A DNA stretch of 64,000 nucleotides. Source: Beijerinckiaceae bacterium. Its GTDB lineage: Bacteria; Pseudomonadota; Alphaproteobacteria; Rhizobiales; Beijerinckiaceae. Location: NCBI GenBank assembly GCA_947452455.1, contig CANGBX010000006.1, forward strand, positions 1-64,000, written 5' to 3'. Positions 29,074 through 38,897 of this stretch are shown piece by piece. How positions within the stretch are numbered: position 1 is the first letter of the stretch; each line of letters starts with the position of its first letter. Both the position numbers and the translations under genes were made by a program. Under the pieces are notes generated by a model. That model was not told the origin of the DNA. It did not search any database and saw nothing but the letters and a program-made list of their open reading frames with translations.

Positions 29074-30024
29074 TTATTTGGCGTAAAAGGCGAAGAATTC
29101 CTCGAGCTGCGGCTTGGTCAGCGGCTCTTTCATCAGCTTCATTTCGACGGCATCGCGCATGGCCAGATCGACGCCGCCAAGGCTTGTCATAAGGACGGCT
29201 TTCTTGGGCCAGAATTCGTCGATCACCTGCTGGGCAATATCGAGCGGCACTTTGGAAAAATCCGAATAGGCCTGCATGGCCGCCGGGCCCGAATACATCC
29301 ATTCAATCGTCTCGGCATAGGCCGCGCGGAAGGCTTCCATTTGCTTGGGCTTGTTACGCAGCGCCGAGAGATTGGCGATCAGCACGCGCGAGGTCTGGTC
29401 GCGGAATTCCGGCAATTCGGATTCAAGCGCCAGCACGCGGATCAGGCCTTTCTTGCGCTGCTCGAAGCCGAAGGGTGGGTTGGCCCAACCAATATCCACT
29501 TGGCCGGACATGACCTGCGTGTAAGTTGCCGCCGGCCCGCCTGTAGCCACCATATTCAGCTTCACATCGTAAAGCTTCTGCATGCCAATCAGCGCAATAT
29601 AGCCTGATGAGCCAAGCGTTGCATAAGCAATGCTTTTGCCTTGTGCATCTTTCAAAGATTTCAGCGGCGAATTGGCTGGCACATACCAATAAAGATCAGG
29701 CCCCGTGCTCGTATTGCCAATGGCACGAATAGGTGCGCCTTTTTGAAACGCGGCCATAACAGCAGAAAGTCCCAGTCCCACACCAACATCTGCGCTTCCA
29801 GATGCAACCGCTTGCAAAGATTCACCACCACCTTCTGTCCAAAGCACGTCAACATCCAATCCGTGCTTTTCGAAAATGCGCGCGACTTTGCCCATCTGTG
29901 GTGGCGCTGTTTGCCAGTTGCCGAAGGCACCCGATGCGATGACAAATTTATCCAGCGCTTGCGCACTTGAATGCCAACTCACAAAAGTCATGAAAGAGAA
30001 GAGACAAGCCACAAGTCGTTTCAT
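29074..30024 (-). CDS. ABC transporter substrate-binding protein (NitT/TauT type), orphan
   Basis: Signal peptide; ASGAFGNWQTAPPQMGKVARIFEKHGLDVDVLWTEGGGESLQAVASGSADVGVG. Confidence 0.85.
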   Translation of the reverse strand: MKRLVACLFSFMTFVSWHSSAQALDKFVIASGAFGNWQTAPPQMGKVARIFEKHGLDVDVLWTEGGGESLQAVASGSADVGVGLGLSAVMAAFQKGAPIRAIGNTSTGPDLYWYVPANSPLKSLKDAQGKSIAYATLGSSGYIALIGMQKLYDVKLNMVATGGPAATYTQVMSGQVDIGWANPPFGFEQRKKGLIRVLALESELPEFRDQTSRVLIANLSALRNKPKQMEAFRAAYAETIEWMYSGPAAMQAYSDFSKVPLDIAQQVIDEFWPKKAVLMTSLGGVDLAMRDAVEMKLMKEPLTKPQLEEFFAFYAK

Positions 30025-30207
30025 GCGCGTCGCCCTTTATGCTTCGACAATTGTGCTCAGAGTGCCTGACTTCATTCAAGGCTACAGATTGAAAAGACAC
30101 GCGGCCTCATCCAATTTATGTTTTCTGCAGTGCAGCAAGGCCCTTTGCGGAAAGACTTTTTTGCGTTTAAGGGTGATCGCAAAGAAGACCGCAGAGGAGA
30201 GGAACGC

Positions 30208-30513
30208 ATGAAAGGCTTGATCGGCGGTTTGTGCCTGGTTGTTCTGCTGGGCGGCACGGCGCAGGCGCAGTCCATGGTGCCGGCCCATAATGGCTCGTGT
30301 CCGTCGGGCACCTCTTATGCGGGCTCGGGCTATTGCCGGGCGACCAATGGGGATGCCTATGTCCCCGCACAGAATGGGTCTTGCCCGTCGGGTGCCTCTT
30401 ATGCCGGGAGCAATTACTGCCGCTCATCGAGCGCGCGGGGCTATGTGCCGGCCCATAATGGCTCCTGCCCTTCGGGATCCTCTTACGCGGGGTCGGGCTA
30501 TTGCCGGCTCTAA
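30208..30513 (+). CDS. Small exported protein with three 28-aa tandem repeats (CPSGxSYAGSxYC)
   Basis: Signal peptide MKGLIGGLCLVVLLGGTAQA followed by 3 x VPAxNGSCPSGxSYAGSxYCR. Confidence 0.75.
   Translation: MKGLIGGLCLVVLLGGTAQAQSMVPAHNGSCPSGTSYAGSGYCRATNGDAYVPAQNGSCPSGASYAGSNYCRSSSARGYVPAHNGSCPSGSSYAGSGYCRL
30277..30510 (+). repeat. In-frame tandem repeat, period 84 bp (about 2.8 copies)
   Basis: GTGCCGGCCCATAATGGCTC.TG.CC.TCGGG..CCTCTTA.GC repeated at about 30277, 30361, 30445. Confidence 0.85.
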
Positions 30514-30592
30514 TCTTTTGGGGCGTTGCCTTTTTAGAAAACACGGTCCAGCATAAGGTAGATGGTCAATGAAGAAACTGAGGAAGCGTCCC

Positions 30593-30901
30593 ATGAGTTC
30601 GGCTGTGAAATTTGCTCTCCCCCTGATGGTTCTTTCGGCTGTTCCTGCCTTCGCGGCGGGCCCGAATATCGTCACGCTGATCAATGAAACATCGACAGCG
30701 GTGGTCTTTTTCTCGGCGGGTCCCGATGCGAATTTGCTGAAAGATGCGCTGGCGCCGGGCAAGTCGGTCAAGGTCAATATTGGCAAGAGCTGCAAAGTGC
30801 AGATCGCCGTTGATTTTGAAGATGGGGAATCTGTCGAGCCGCGCGCACATGATTTCTGCGCTGACAAAGTGCTCAAGCTGAAAGCAACAAGCGCCGAATA
30901 A
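30593..30901 (+). CDS. Small exported hypothetical protein
   Basis: Signal peptide and about 80 aa mature region with two Cys; start at MSSAVKFAL. Confidence 0.6.
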   Translation: MSSAVKFALPLMVLSAVPAFAAGPNIVTLINETSTAVVFFSAGPDANLLKDALAPGKSVKVNIGKSCKVQIAVDFEDGESVEPRAHDFCADKVLKLKATSAE

Positions 30902-30930
30902 TTCGCAATCGGACGCAACAAAGAAGAAAG

Positions 30931-30955
30931 CCGCCCCGGAGGGCGGCTTTTTTGT
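30931..30955. terminator. Rho-independent terminator
   Basis: AAAGCCGCCCCGGAGGGCGGCTTTTTTG. Confidence 0.75.
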
Positions 30956-30958
30956 ATC

Positions 30959-31549
30959 TTACCACTTCTTTTCAACCGGATCTTGAATGGCTTCTTCAAG
31001 CGGGTTGCGCGGCTTGTACATTGTGGACGGACGCAGACGCCCATCAGGTCCGATCTGGTCCATGTCGGTGTAGATTTCAAATTCATAACCATCAGGATCA
31101 AGGAAATTGATGCTGATGTTGCAGCCCGCACCTTTGCGGCCTTCGAATACGATCGGAATATTGTTGGCGAGGAAATATTCCTTCGCCAAACGCAGGATTT
31201 CCGTATTGTCGACTTCAATGGCGAGATGTTCCATCTGCAGTGAGCCATGAATGTCGCGCTTGGGCTTTTTGTTCTTGGCCATCGGCTTCAAGCCAATGCC
31301 GTGATGGTCTTTACCGCAACGGAAGAAGACCATGCCGTGCTTGTTGCGATCTGTTTCAACGAAGCCCATGACTTCGGTCCAGAATTTCGCTGTGCGCTCG
31401 ACATCGCTGACTTCATAAACGAAGTGGCCAAGCTTGTTAGGCTTGATCGGCGAGGTGCCGACATATGTCTCGGGATGGAACGGGCCATCGCGGTCGTAAA
31501 CGTCCTCGCGACGTGCCTTGGTCGTATCGTGAATGGCGGCAGTGCTCAT
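30959..31549 (-). CDS. VOC family protein (catechol 2,3-dioxygenase-like)
   Basis: KLGHFVYEVSDVERTAKFWTEVMGFVETDR...FLDPDGYEFEIYTD. Confidence 0.85.
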   Translation of the reverse strand: MSTAAIHDTTKARREDVYDRDGPFHPETYVGTSPIKPNKLGHFVYEVSDVERTAKFWTEVMGFVETDRNKHGMVFFRCGKDHHGIGLKPMAKNKKPKRDIHGSLQMEHLAIEVDNTEILRLAKEYFLANNIPIVFEGRKGAGCNISINFLDPDGYEFEIYTDMDQIGPDGRLRPSTMYKPRNPLEEAIQDPVEKKW

Positions 31550-31698
31550 AGGTCTCCGTCCCTTTATCGCGTGATCTTGAGGTCGCGTTGATCATCCCAT
31601 CTTGCAGGATTGCAGGGGCAAATCATACTCGTCCGGGGGTGTATTTGCCAAGATCTTTGCAACTGATCCCCGCCCACCTTGAGACCGTATTCTAAACC

Positions 31699-32280
31699 AT
31701 GCAGACCCCGCTCCCCTGTTATGATGATCTGACAGCCAGCCTGACCGAGGCTTGGGGGCGGCTTGCCCGTGGCGTGAAGGACCGCCGCTCCCCTTTCCAT
31801 ACCCCCGTTTTGGCAACGATCGGGCCCGATGGGTCACCGCAGGCCCGGACGCTGGTTCTGCGCGCGGCCGATCCCGTGACGCGGCGGCTGCGCTTCCATA
31901 CGGATTGGCGCTCCCAGAAAACGCTGGCCTTGAGCGCACATCCGCGTGTCGCGGTTCATGCCTATTGTCCGGCCTCCAAAATCCAGCTGCGCCTGTCGGG
32001 CCACGCGATCCATCATGCGCCCCATACCGAAATCGCGCGTGAGGCCTATGCGCGCTCACAAGAGAAAAGCCGCATTTGCTATGCGCAAAAACTGGCGCCG
32101 GGTGCTGAAATGAACGCGCCCGACGAGGCCGGCCAGATCGAGGGTGGCGAAGAAAACTTCAGCGTGATTGAAATCGCCATTGATCAATTGGAATGGCTGT
32201 ATCTTTACGCGGCAGGCCACCGCCGCGCGCTTTATCAATGGCAGGGCGAGGCGCTCACCGCGACTTGGCGCGCGCCATAA
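31699..32280 (+). CDS. Pyridoxamine 5'-phosphate oxidase family flavoprotein
   Basis: RRSPFHTPVLATIGPDGSPQARTLVLRAAD...FHTDWRSQK. Confidence 0.85.
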   Translation: MQTPLPCYDDLTASLTEAWGRLARGVKDRRSPFHTPVLATIGPDGSPQARTLVLRAADPVTRRLRFHTDWRSQKTLALSAHPRVAVHAYCPASKIQLRLSGHAIHHAPHTEIAREAYARSQEKSRICYAQKLAPGAEMNAPDEAGQIEGGEENFSVIEIAIDQLEWLYLYAAGHRRALYQWQGEALTATWRAP

Positions 32281-32285
32281 AGCCC

Positions 32286-32870
32286 TTATTGAGTGGGCTT
32301 CACACCGTCTTTGCTGACTTGTGCGCGCACGGCATTGAGCTTGGGCCCGTCATGTGTGACGGCCACGAAAATGGTTTCACCGACTTTCAGATCAGACAAA
32401 GCGCCGGGGCCCGGCTGTGACAGTGTCGCTTCTGGCGGCACAATCACTTTCACCGTGCCGGTTTTATAATTCAGCGTCAGTTCCGGACCTTTGGACGAGG
32501 CAACGGTGGCTTCCACAATACCGTTGGTCATGACGGAATCGGGCTTCAAATCATAAGGCGACAAGCCTTCGTTGGCTGTTGCCGAGATCGGGCGCACATC
32601 AATGGCAATGGTGCTGCCATCGGGGGCTTTGACTGTTGTGACGCCCAATTTCATGCCGGGCTTCACTTCGGACAGCGAGAAGGGCTTGGTGGTTGTGACA
32701 CGCAGATCAGCTGGCACATCAATCGACACTTTGCGGCCATCAAATGTTTCAACGCCCAAAAGCTTGCCGTCGAAAGACTGGATCGTGCCGCGAATATTGA
32801 GCGCTTGCTGCGCCAAGGCTGGAGAGAGTGAAATGCCCGTCAGGGCAAGGGCTGCCAAAATCACCTTCAT
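32286..32870 (-). CDS. Exported hypothetical protein
   Basis: Signal peptide ALALTGISLSPALAQ; beta-rich small domain; start at MKVILA. Confidence 0.6.
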   Translation of the reverse strand: MKVILAALALTGISLSPALAQQALNIRGTIQSFDGKLLGVETFDGRKVSIDVPADLRVTTTKPFSLSEVKPGMKLGVTTVKAPDGSTIAIDVRPISATANEGLSPYDLKPDSVMTNGIVEATVASSKGPELTLNYKTGTVKVIVPPEATLSQPGPGALSDLKVGETIFVAVTHDGPKLNAVRAQVSKDGVKPTQ

Positions 32871-33058
32871 CTGATCCTCCCATGTCATTTAGACCAAGCC
32901 TATCGTAGCTTGCTTGCCAGCAACAGCGGCTTTCGATCAGCGGGGACGCAAATTCAATCAAAGGTGTCGGGCCGAGCTCTGGCGAAGCCTTCCATGCTCC
33001 CCTAGATAAGAGACCAAGGGCAACAGACCCTTTTCGAGGAAATGCGCAGGAGTTTGAA

Positions 33059-33922
33059 ATGGCTGGCGGCCAGAAGCCGATGATCATCGACGTTCATTGC
33101 CATGTGGTCTCACCCGACCGCGAGACCTATCCCTTGGCACCCATTGGCGGAAAACAATCCGATTGGTCGTCGGAGCGCCCCACTACGCCCCAACAGCTGA
33201 TTGCGGCCATGGATGAGGCTGGCGTCGAAAAGGCGGCCGTTGTGCAAGCCTCCACCGCTTACGGCCATAATTCCTCTTATCTGGCCGACAGCATCGTCAA
33301 ATTCCCCAAGCGCTTTACAGGTGTCTTCTCGCTCGATCCGCTTGATCCAGACGCTTTGGCGCAGATGGATCATTGGGTGTCGAGGGGCATGACCGGCATG
33401 CGCGTCTTCACCACGGGCTCGACCATGCCCGGCCAGCAAACATGGCTAGATGATGAGCGCGCTTATCCAGTTTGGGAAAAAGCCGGCGCTTTGAAACTGC
33501 CGATTGCCATGCAGATGACGGCAGAAGGCATTCCGTTGTTGCTGAAAATTGTGAAGGCTTATCCGCAGACGAATTTCCTGCTCGATCATCTGGCGCGTCC
33601 CGTCATCCATGATGGCGCGCCTTATGCCAAGGCTCAAAGCCTGTGGGATATTGCAGGCTATAAGAACATCTATCTGAAATTGACAAGCCGCACGGTGGAG
33701 CATTGCCAGCAAGGCCAATCCACACCGGAGGCTTTTATGGCCAAGGTTCTCTCAACCTTTGGCGCCAAGCGCGTGCTCTGGGGGTCCAACTTTCCCGCGC
33801 ATGACGACACGCTGAAAAATATCGTCGATGAAACTTTGCATGTGCTCGCATCAGTCTCTGATGCGGACCGTGCGCAAATTCTCTCAGGCACGGCACTGGA
33901 TCTCTATCCGAGCCTCAAGTGA
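33059..33922 (+). CDS. Amidohydrolase family protein (TIM-barrel, PDC-lactonase-like)
   Basis: IIDVHCHVVSPD; FLLDHLARPVIHDG; RVLWGSNFPAHDD. Confidence 0.85.
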   Translation: MAGGQKPMIIDVHCHVVSPDRETYPLAPIGGKQSDWSSERPTTPQQLIAAMDEAGVEKAAVVQASTAYGHNSSYLADSIVKFPKRFTGVFSLDPLDPDALAQMDHWVSRGMTGMRVFTTGSTMPGQQTWLDDERAYPVWEKAGALKLPIAMQMTAEGIPLLLKIVKAYPQTNFLLDHLARPVIHDGAPYAKAQSLWDIAGYKNIYLKLTSRTVEHCQQGQSTPEAFMAKVLSTFGAKRVLWGSNFPAHDDTLKNIVDETLHVLASVSDADRAQILSGTALDLYPSLK

Positions 33923-33947
33923 TTTTCATATCAGAAGGGCATTTCTC

Positions 33948-34961
33948 ATGATGAAACTGCGTTCTCTTCTCTTGGCGGCTTGCGCCTTGGCATCTGCCCC
34001 GGTGCTCGCCCAAAGCCCGGAAGAATTTTTCAAAGGCAAGACGGTGAAAGTCATGGTCGGCCATCCCCCGGGTGGCTCTTATGATTTTTATGCGCGCCTC
34101 GCCGCTGACATGTTGCGTGTGCATCTGCCCCAAGCCGGTGCCGTGATTGTTGAGAATAAGCCCGGTGGCGGGGGCCTTGTGGCGACCAGCTATCTTTATT
34201 CGCAAGCCCCGCGCGATGGCACAGTGCTGGCGGTCTTGCCCGAGACCATTGGCAATACGCAGGTGATGGAGCCTGAAGTCGGCAAGTGGAAAGTCGAAGA
34301 AATGCGCTATATCGGCTCATTCTCTTCGGTGAACACAGCTTTCGTGCGCCGCAAGGATTCACCCTCCAAAACAACTGACGACATGAAGCGTCAGGAAACG
34401 ATTGTCGGTTGCACGGGCACGACCGCACAGTCCTATCAATATCCCGCGCTGCTCAAAGTGCTCGGTGGCTATAAGTTTAAAATGATCTGCGGCTATCCGG
34501 GCGCCAATGAATATTCGATTGCGCTGGAGCGTGGCGAGATTGATCTCGTTTCCTCGGCTTGGAATTCATGGCGCGTGACGCATAAGCGCCAGCTCGACAG
34601 TGGCGAATTGGTGGCCGTCATCCAGACCGGCCTCAAGCGCAATCGCGAATTGCAGAATGTGCCGCTCATGCAGGAATTGGTGGATGATCCGGTCGCCAAG
34701 CGCGTGATCGAATTTGCTTCCGCTGGCGCCATGATTGGTCGCGCTCTGCTTGCGCCTCCCGGAATTCCAGCAGACCGCATCGACTATTTGCGCGCCACAT
34801 TCGACAAAATGGTCGCCGATCCGGCGATGATTGAAATGGCAGCCAAGCGCGCTTTGGAGCTTGATCCCACACCGGGCAAAGTGGTGCAGGGCTATTCCGA
34901 TGCCATTGTGAAGACGCCAGCCGATGTGGTCGAAAAAGCCGCAGTGGCTTTCAAAGGATAA
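33948..34961 (+). CDS. TctC/Bug family substrate-binding protein
   Basis: GGSYDFYARLAADMLRVHLPQAGAVIVENKPGGGGLVATSYLY. Confidence 0.85.
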   Translation: MMKLRSLLLAACALASAPVLAQSPEEFFKGKTVKVMVGHPPGGSYDFYARLAADMLRVHLPQAGAVIVENKPGGGGLVATSYLYSQAPRDGTVLAVLPETIGNTQVMEPEVGKWKVEEMRYIGSFSSVNTAFVRRKDSPSKTTDDMKRQETIVGCTGTTAQSYQYPALLKVLGGYKFKMICGYPGANEYSIALERGEIDLVSSAWNSWRVTHKRQLDSGELVAVIQTGLKRNRELQNVPLMQELVDDPVAKRVIEFASAGAMIGRALLAPPGIPADRIDYLRATFDKMVADPAMIEMAAKRALELDPTPGKVVQGYSDAIVKTPADVVEKAAVAFKG

Positions 34962-35053
34962 AGCCGCAGGCCTTCATCGGCCTGTCATATTTCTCCGCAC
35001 ATTGGGGCTGTCAGGGATTGGACCTTGGCAGCCCTTTTGTTTTGGAGACAGGC

Positions 35054-36697
35054 ATGGCCGCGCAATTGTCATTCGATCGTCGGAAGCTTCTGGTCGGCAC
35101 AGCACTCCTCACAGGCAGCGCCTTTGCACCGCACTTGGCACAGGCTGCGGCTTTCGATCCTTTCGCGCAAAAAGTGAGCCGTGGACCGTCCAGCCTTGAC
35201 GTGGCAGCCATTGGCAAAACGCCAGCAGCAACGGGTGCGCCTTATATTTCGCCCGTTGCCAAGGGCTGGCATGTGACGTCTTTGCTGACCACAGGCAATC
35301 AGGTTGCTGGCTATCGCATGGCTGGCATCCCCGATGGTCTTGGTGCCTTTGATAATGGTGATCGCACCATCACTCTTTTGATGAACCATGAATTGGCGGG
35401 CGGCAAAGGTGCTGAGCGCGCACATGGTGGCAAGGGCGCCTTTGTTTCGCGCTGGCGTCTCGACAAGGATACGCTGCAGGTTGTTGCAGGACAGGATTTT
35501 CTGGCAAGTCCCGCCAAGCTCCAACTGTGGATGGGCGATGCCTGGAAGAGCGCTGACACGGCGCCCGCCAAGCAGCGCGATCTCAACCGTTTCTGTTCAG
35601 CCGATCTGGCGCCCGTCAGCGGCCTGTTTCATGCGCAGACGGGTCTTGGATATCAGGGCCACATCTTCCTCACCGGCGAGGAAGGTGGCGGCACAAATGC
35701 CAATCGCGCTTTTGCTTTTATCGCAGAAAGCGGCGAGGCTTATGAGCTTCCGGGCTTTGCCTTTGGCGCAGCCAATGATGAGAAGAACCTGCCTCCGTCA
35801 TGGGAAAATCTGCTCGTCAATCCTGTTGCGAGCGATGTCACCATTGTGGCGGGCAATTCAGACGGCGGCAGCAACCAAGTCTATTTGTATTTCGGCCGCA
35901 AATCGCGTGAGGGCTCGCCTGTCGAGCGCGCGGGTTTGGCGGGTGGCAAGATTTTCGCTCTTCTCGTGCAGGGCGTGAGTGCAGAAAATCGCAACACCAA
36001 TATCGGGATTGAAAAAAGCCTCGTCGGCAAAGGCGCTGGCAAAAGTGTAGCGCTGGCCGACGTCAACAAGGGCACCAGTTTCTTGCGCCCGGAAGATGGC
36101 GTCTGGGATGCGCGCAATCCCAACCGCTATTTCTTTGTCACGACCGATCGCAATAATTTTGCAGCCGACGGCACCGTGCGCGAAGGCCAAGACGTTACAC
36201 AAATTGGTCGCAGCCGCTTGTGGGCCGTGACCTTTGACGATGTCACCAAAATGGCGACGGATGGCGCGCCTGTCGGGCGCATTGAAATGTTGCTCGATGG
36301 CACTGAGGGCGGCGACATGTTCGATAATATGGCGCTGGGTGACAATGGCGTCATTTATCTCTGCGAAGATCCAGGCAACAGCCGCCACAATGGCAAAATC
36401 TGGTCTTATGATACGCAGACTGGCGCCTTTGAAATCGTCACCAAATTCGAGCCAAGCCTTTTTGGCGATGTGGTCTCTGGAACTTATGCGCCGCCCACGG
36501 CTCCCTTTGTCGATGACAAGGAAACATCGGGCATTCTCGACGTCACCGATCTGTTCCGCTCCGCGCTTTGGTATAAGCCGGGCTCGCGCGTCATGCTTGT
36601 CGTCGTTCAAGCGCATTTTGCCTATGATGTCGCTGACGCTATCGGGGGCGAACTGATTGAAGGCGGGCAGTTGCTCTTGCTGGTCAAAGAAGCCTGA
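35054..36697 (+). CDS. PhoX-like (DUF839) exported phosphatase family protein
   Basis: Tat-like FDRRKLLVGTALL; MNHELAGGKGAERAHG; YLCEDPGNSRHNGKIWSYD. Confidence 0.75.
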   Translation: MAAQLSFDRRKLLVGTALLTGSAFAPHLAQAAAFDPFAQKVSRGPSSLDVAAIGKTPAATGAPYISPVAKGWHVTSLLTTGNQVAGYRMAGIPDGLGAFDNGDRTITLLMNHELAGGKGAERAHGGKGAFVSRWRLDKDTLQVVAGQDFLASPAKLQLWMGDAWKSADTAPAKQRDLNRFCSADLAPVSGLFHAQTGLGYQGHIFLTGEEGGGTNANRAFAFIAESGEAYELPGFAFGAANDEKNLPPSWENLLVNPVASDVTIVAGNSDGGSNQVYLYFGRKSREGSPVERAGLAGGKIFALLVQGVSAENRNTNIGIEKSLVGKGAGKSVALADVNKGTSFLRPEDGVWDARNPNRYFFVTTDRNNFAADGTVREGQDVTQIGRSRLWAVTFDDVTKMATDGAPVGRIEMLLDGTEGGDMFDNMALGDNGVIYLCEDPGNSRHNGKIWSYDTQTGAFEIVTKFEPSLFGDVVSGTYAPPTAPFVDDKETSGILDVTDLFRSALWYKPGSRVMLVVVQAHFAYDVADAIGGELIEGGQLLLLVKEA

Positions 36698-36722
36698 GCC
36701 GTAGCGCACTGACGCAAGACAT

Positions 36723-36752
36723 AAAAAAGCCCCGGGAAACCGGGGCTTTTCT
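36723..36752. terminator. Rho-independent terminator
   Basis: AAAAAAGCCCCGGGAAACCGGGGCTTTT. Confidence 0.8.
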
Positions 36753-36773
36753 GTTTTCGTTGTGTGCGCGCTT

Positions 36774-37631
36774 TTAGCGGCCGACGAGCTTGCGTGTATT
36801 GTCGAGCGTGCCGTAGCTGCGCGGTGCGCCGCACATCAGGAAGCGATAGCCTTCTGCAATGACGCGCTCTGCATTGGCGCCCGACACATGCGGGTGGCCG
36901 ACGATGGTGCCGTGACGCTTGCAGGTGTCGACAACTTTCGCCATCGCATCGAGCACAACGGGATGCTCGGTCTGGCGCGGATAGCCGAGCTCTTGGGAAA
37001 GATCGCCTTCGCCAATCAAAATCGCGCCAATGCCGGGCACGTTTTTGAGAATGTCATCGAGGTTCTCAATGCCGGCTGTATCTTCGATCTGCAGGATGAT
37101 GAACAGTTCGCCCTTGGGCGCCAGCGGCCAGACATCAGCCACTTCGTAATATTCAGCTTGGCTGATGCCCCAATAGCGGCAGGCCTGCATCGGGCCATCG
37201 CCGCGAATGCCTTGGGGTTCATACAGCGGCTTGTCCTTCAAGCGCGCATAACGGCAGGCCGCGATGGCGTTGTAGGCTTCCTCAACAGTCGAGATATGCG
37301 GGAAGACGATGCCATAGCAGCCAATGTCGAGCGCCTGTTTGGCCAAGAATTGGTTCTTCTCGACACCATTCGAGGGCACGCGCGCCATCGGCGTGACTTT
37401 CGGCGCAATGCCGCCTTTGGCGATCTGGCCGCGGTTCAGCATATATTGCAGAGCATGGCGCATCGTTGTGATGTCCCATCCCTGATGCTCGCCTTCGAGC
37501 ACGATGCCATCATAGTTGGATTGCGTCAGTTCCACCGCGACATTGATGTCGATGGGCTGAAAGGACGAGAAAGCATGCTGGCCGTTTTCCAGCGCGCGGA
37601 TAATGCCGTTGAGGCGGGGCAGGGACATGCG
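36774..37631 (-). CDS. HpcH/HpaI aldolase family protein
   Basis: YDGIVLEGEHQGWDITTMRHALQYM; GCYGIVFPHISTVEEA; GIGAILIGEGDLSQELG. Confidence 0.85.
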   Translation of the reverse strand, partial: RMSLPRLNGIIRALENGQHAFSSFQPIDINVAVELTQSNYDGIVLEGEHQGWDITTMRHALQYMLNRGQIAKGGIAPKVTPMARVPSNGVEKNQFLAKQALDIGCYGIVFPHISTVEEAYNAIAACRYARLKDKPLYEPQGIRGDGPMQACRYWGISQAEYYEVADVWPLAPKGELFIILQIEDTAGIENLDDILKNVPGIGAILIGEGDLSQELGYPRQTEHPVVLDAMAKVVDTCKRHGTIVGHPHVSGANAERVIAEGYRFLMCGAPRSYGTLDNTRKLVGR

Positions 37632-37696
37632 GGTCTCCGATAAACGTGTCGTCAAAAGGAAAGGGCGGCGAAAACCCGCCGCCCTGTAGGGTTTTC

Positions 37697-38722
37697 TTAA
37701 AGGCCGCGCTTCTTGAGGATTGCGTCGAGGCGCGGATAGACCGTGCGCGCATTGGTCTCGAAGATTTTCTTGCGGTCGCCTTCCGAGAGATTCTTCGCTG
37801 CATCGACATAGCGGCGCGTATCATCGAAATAATGGCCGGTCTCAGGGTCAATGCCCTGCACAGCGCCGATCATTTCCGAGGCGAAGAGGATGTTGTCAAT
37901 CGGCACAACCTTGGCCAGCAGATCAATGCCCGGCTGGTGATAGACGCAGGTGTCGAAATAGACATTCTTCATCAGATATTCGACCAGCGGTGGCTTCTTC
38001 AACATCATCGACAGACCGCGATAGCGACCCCAATGATAAGGCACAGCGCCGCCGCCATGCGGGATGACGAATTTCAGTGTCGGGAAATCCTTGAACAGAT
38101 TGCCCTGAATGAGCTGCATGAACACGGTCGTGTCGGCGTTGATGTAATGCGCGCCTGTCGCATGGAAGTTCGGATTGCACGAACCCGTCACATGGATCAT
38201 CGCCGGGATTTCAAGTTCCACCAGCTTTTCGTAAATAGGATACCAGAAACGATCCGTCATCGGCGGATCTGTCCAATAGCCGCCCGACGGATCGGGATTG
38301 AGGTTGACGCCGACGAAGCCGAGTTCCTTCACCATGCGTTCCAGTTCAGGAATGCAATTGCGCGGATCAACGCCGGGTGACTGCGGCAGCTGGCCAACGC
38401 CGATGAAATTTTCCGGCAGCAAAGAGCAGATACGATGGATGAGATTATTGTTCATCCGCGTCCATTCCTGGCTGACCCATTCAGGGCCGACATGGTGACC
38501 CATGCCCGAGGCGCGCGGTGAGAAGATGGTGATGTCCGAGCCGCGCTCTTTCTGGAACGCCAGCTGGCGCTGCACAGATTGCACGAGCTGTTCATCGGTG
38601 ATGCCCAGATCATTCGTGGTCGGCTTGCGCGTGGCATCGACGAGGCCAGCGAGCTGTTTGTCGCGGAAGGCGAACAGCGATTGCGGTTCGGTGGTATAAT
38701 GGCCGTGAATGTCGATGATCAT
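37697..38722 (-). CDS. ligJ: Amidohydrolase family, 4-oxalomesaconate hydratase (LigJ)-like
   Basis: MIIDIHGHYT; DITIFSPRASGMGHHVG; GVNLNPDPSGGYWTDPPMTDRFWYPIYEKLVELEIPAMIHVTGSCNP; GGGAVPYHWGRYRGL; GIDPETGHYFDDTRRYVDA: closely recalls LigJ. Confidence 0.85.
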   Translation of the reverse strand: MIIDIHGHYTTEPQSLFAFRDKQLAGLVDATRKPTTNDLGITDEQLVQSVQRQLAFQKERGSDITIFSPRASGMGHHVGPEWVSQEWTRMNNNLIHRICSLLPENFIGVGQLPQSPGVDPRNCIPELERMVKELGFVGVNLNPDPSGGYWTDPPMTDRFWYPIYEKLVELEIPAMIHVTGSCNPNFHATGAHYINADTTVFMQLIQGNLFKDFPTLKFVIPHGGGAVPYHWGRYRGLSMMLKKPPLVEYLMKNVYFDTCVYHQPGIDLLAKVVPIDNILFASEMIGAVQGIDPETGHYFDDTRRYVDAAKNLSEGDRKKIFETNARTVYPRLDAILKKRGL

Positions 38723-38897
38723 TGGCAGATCGCCCTCTCCTTGAGCTATGGGTCTTTTCCGACCCGTTCTGCTCTCTTAAGCACTGCGCCCTGCCCATGG
38801 CAAGCGCTCGCGCGGGCTTTGGCGGCCCGCCATTGACAAAAGCGCGCGGGCCTATGAATTCTGCGCATCGATCGATCAGAAACGAGCAGGATAAGAC

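Noticed and set aside
36762-37643. 293-aa plus-strand ORF
   Set aside because: Antisense shadow of the HpcH aldolase
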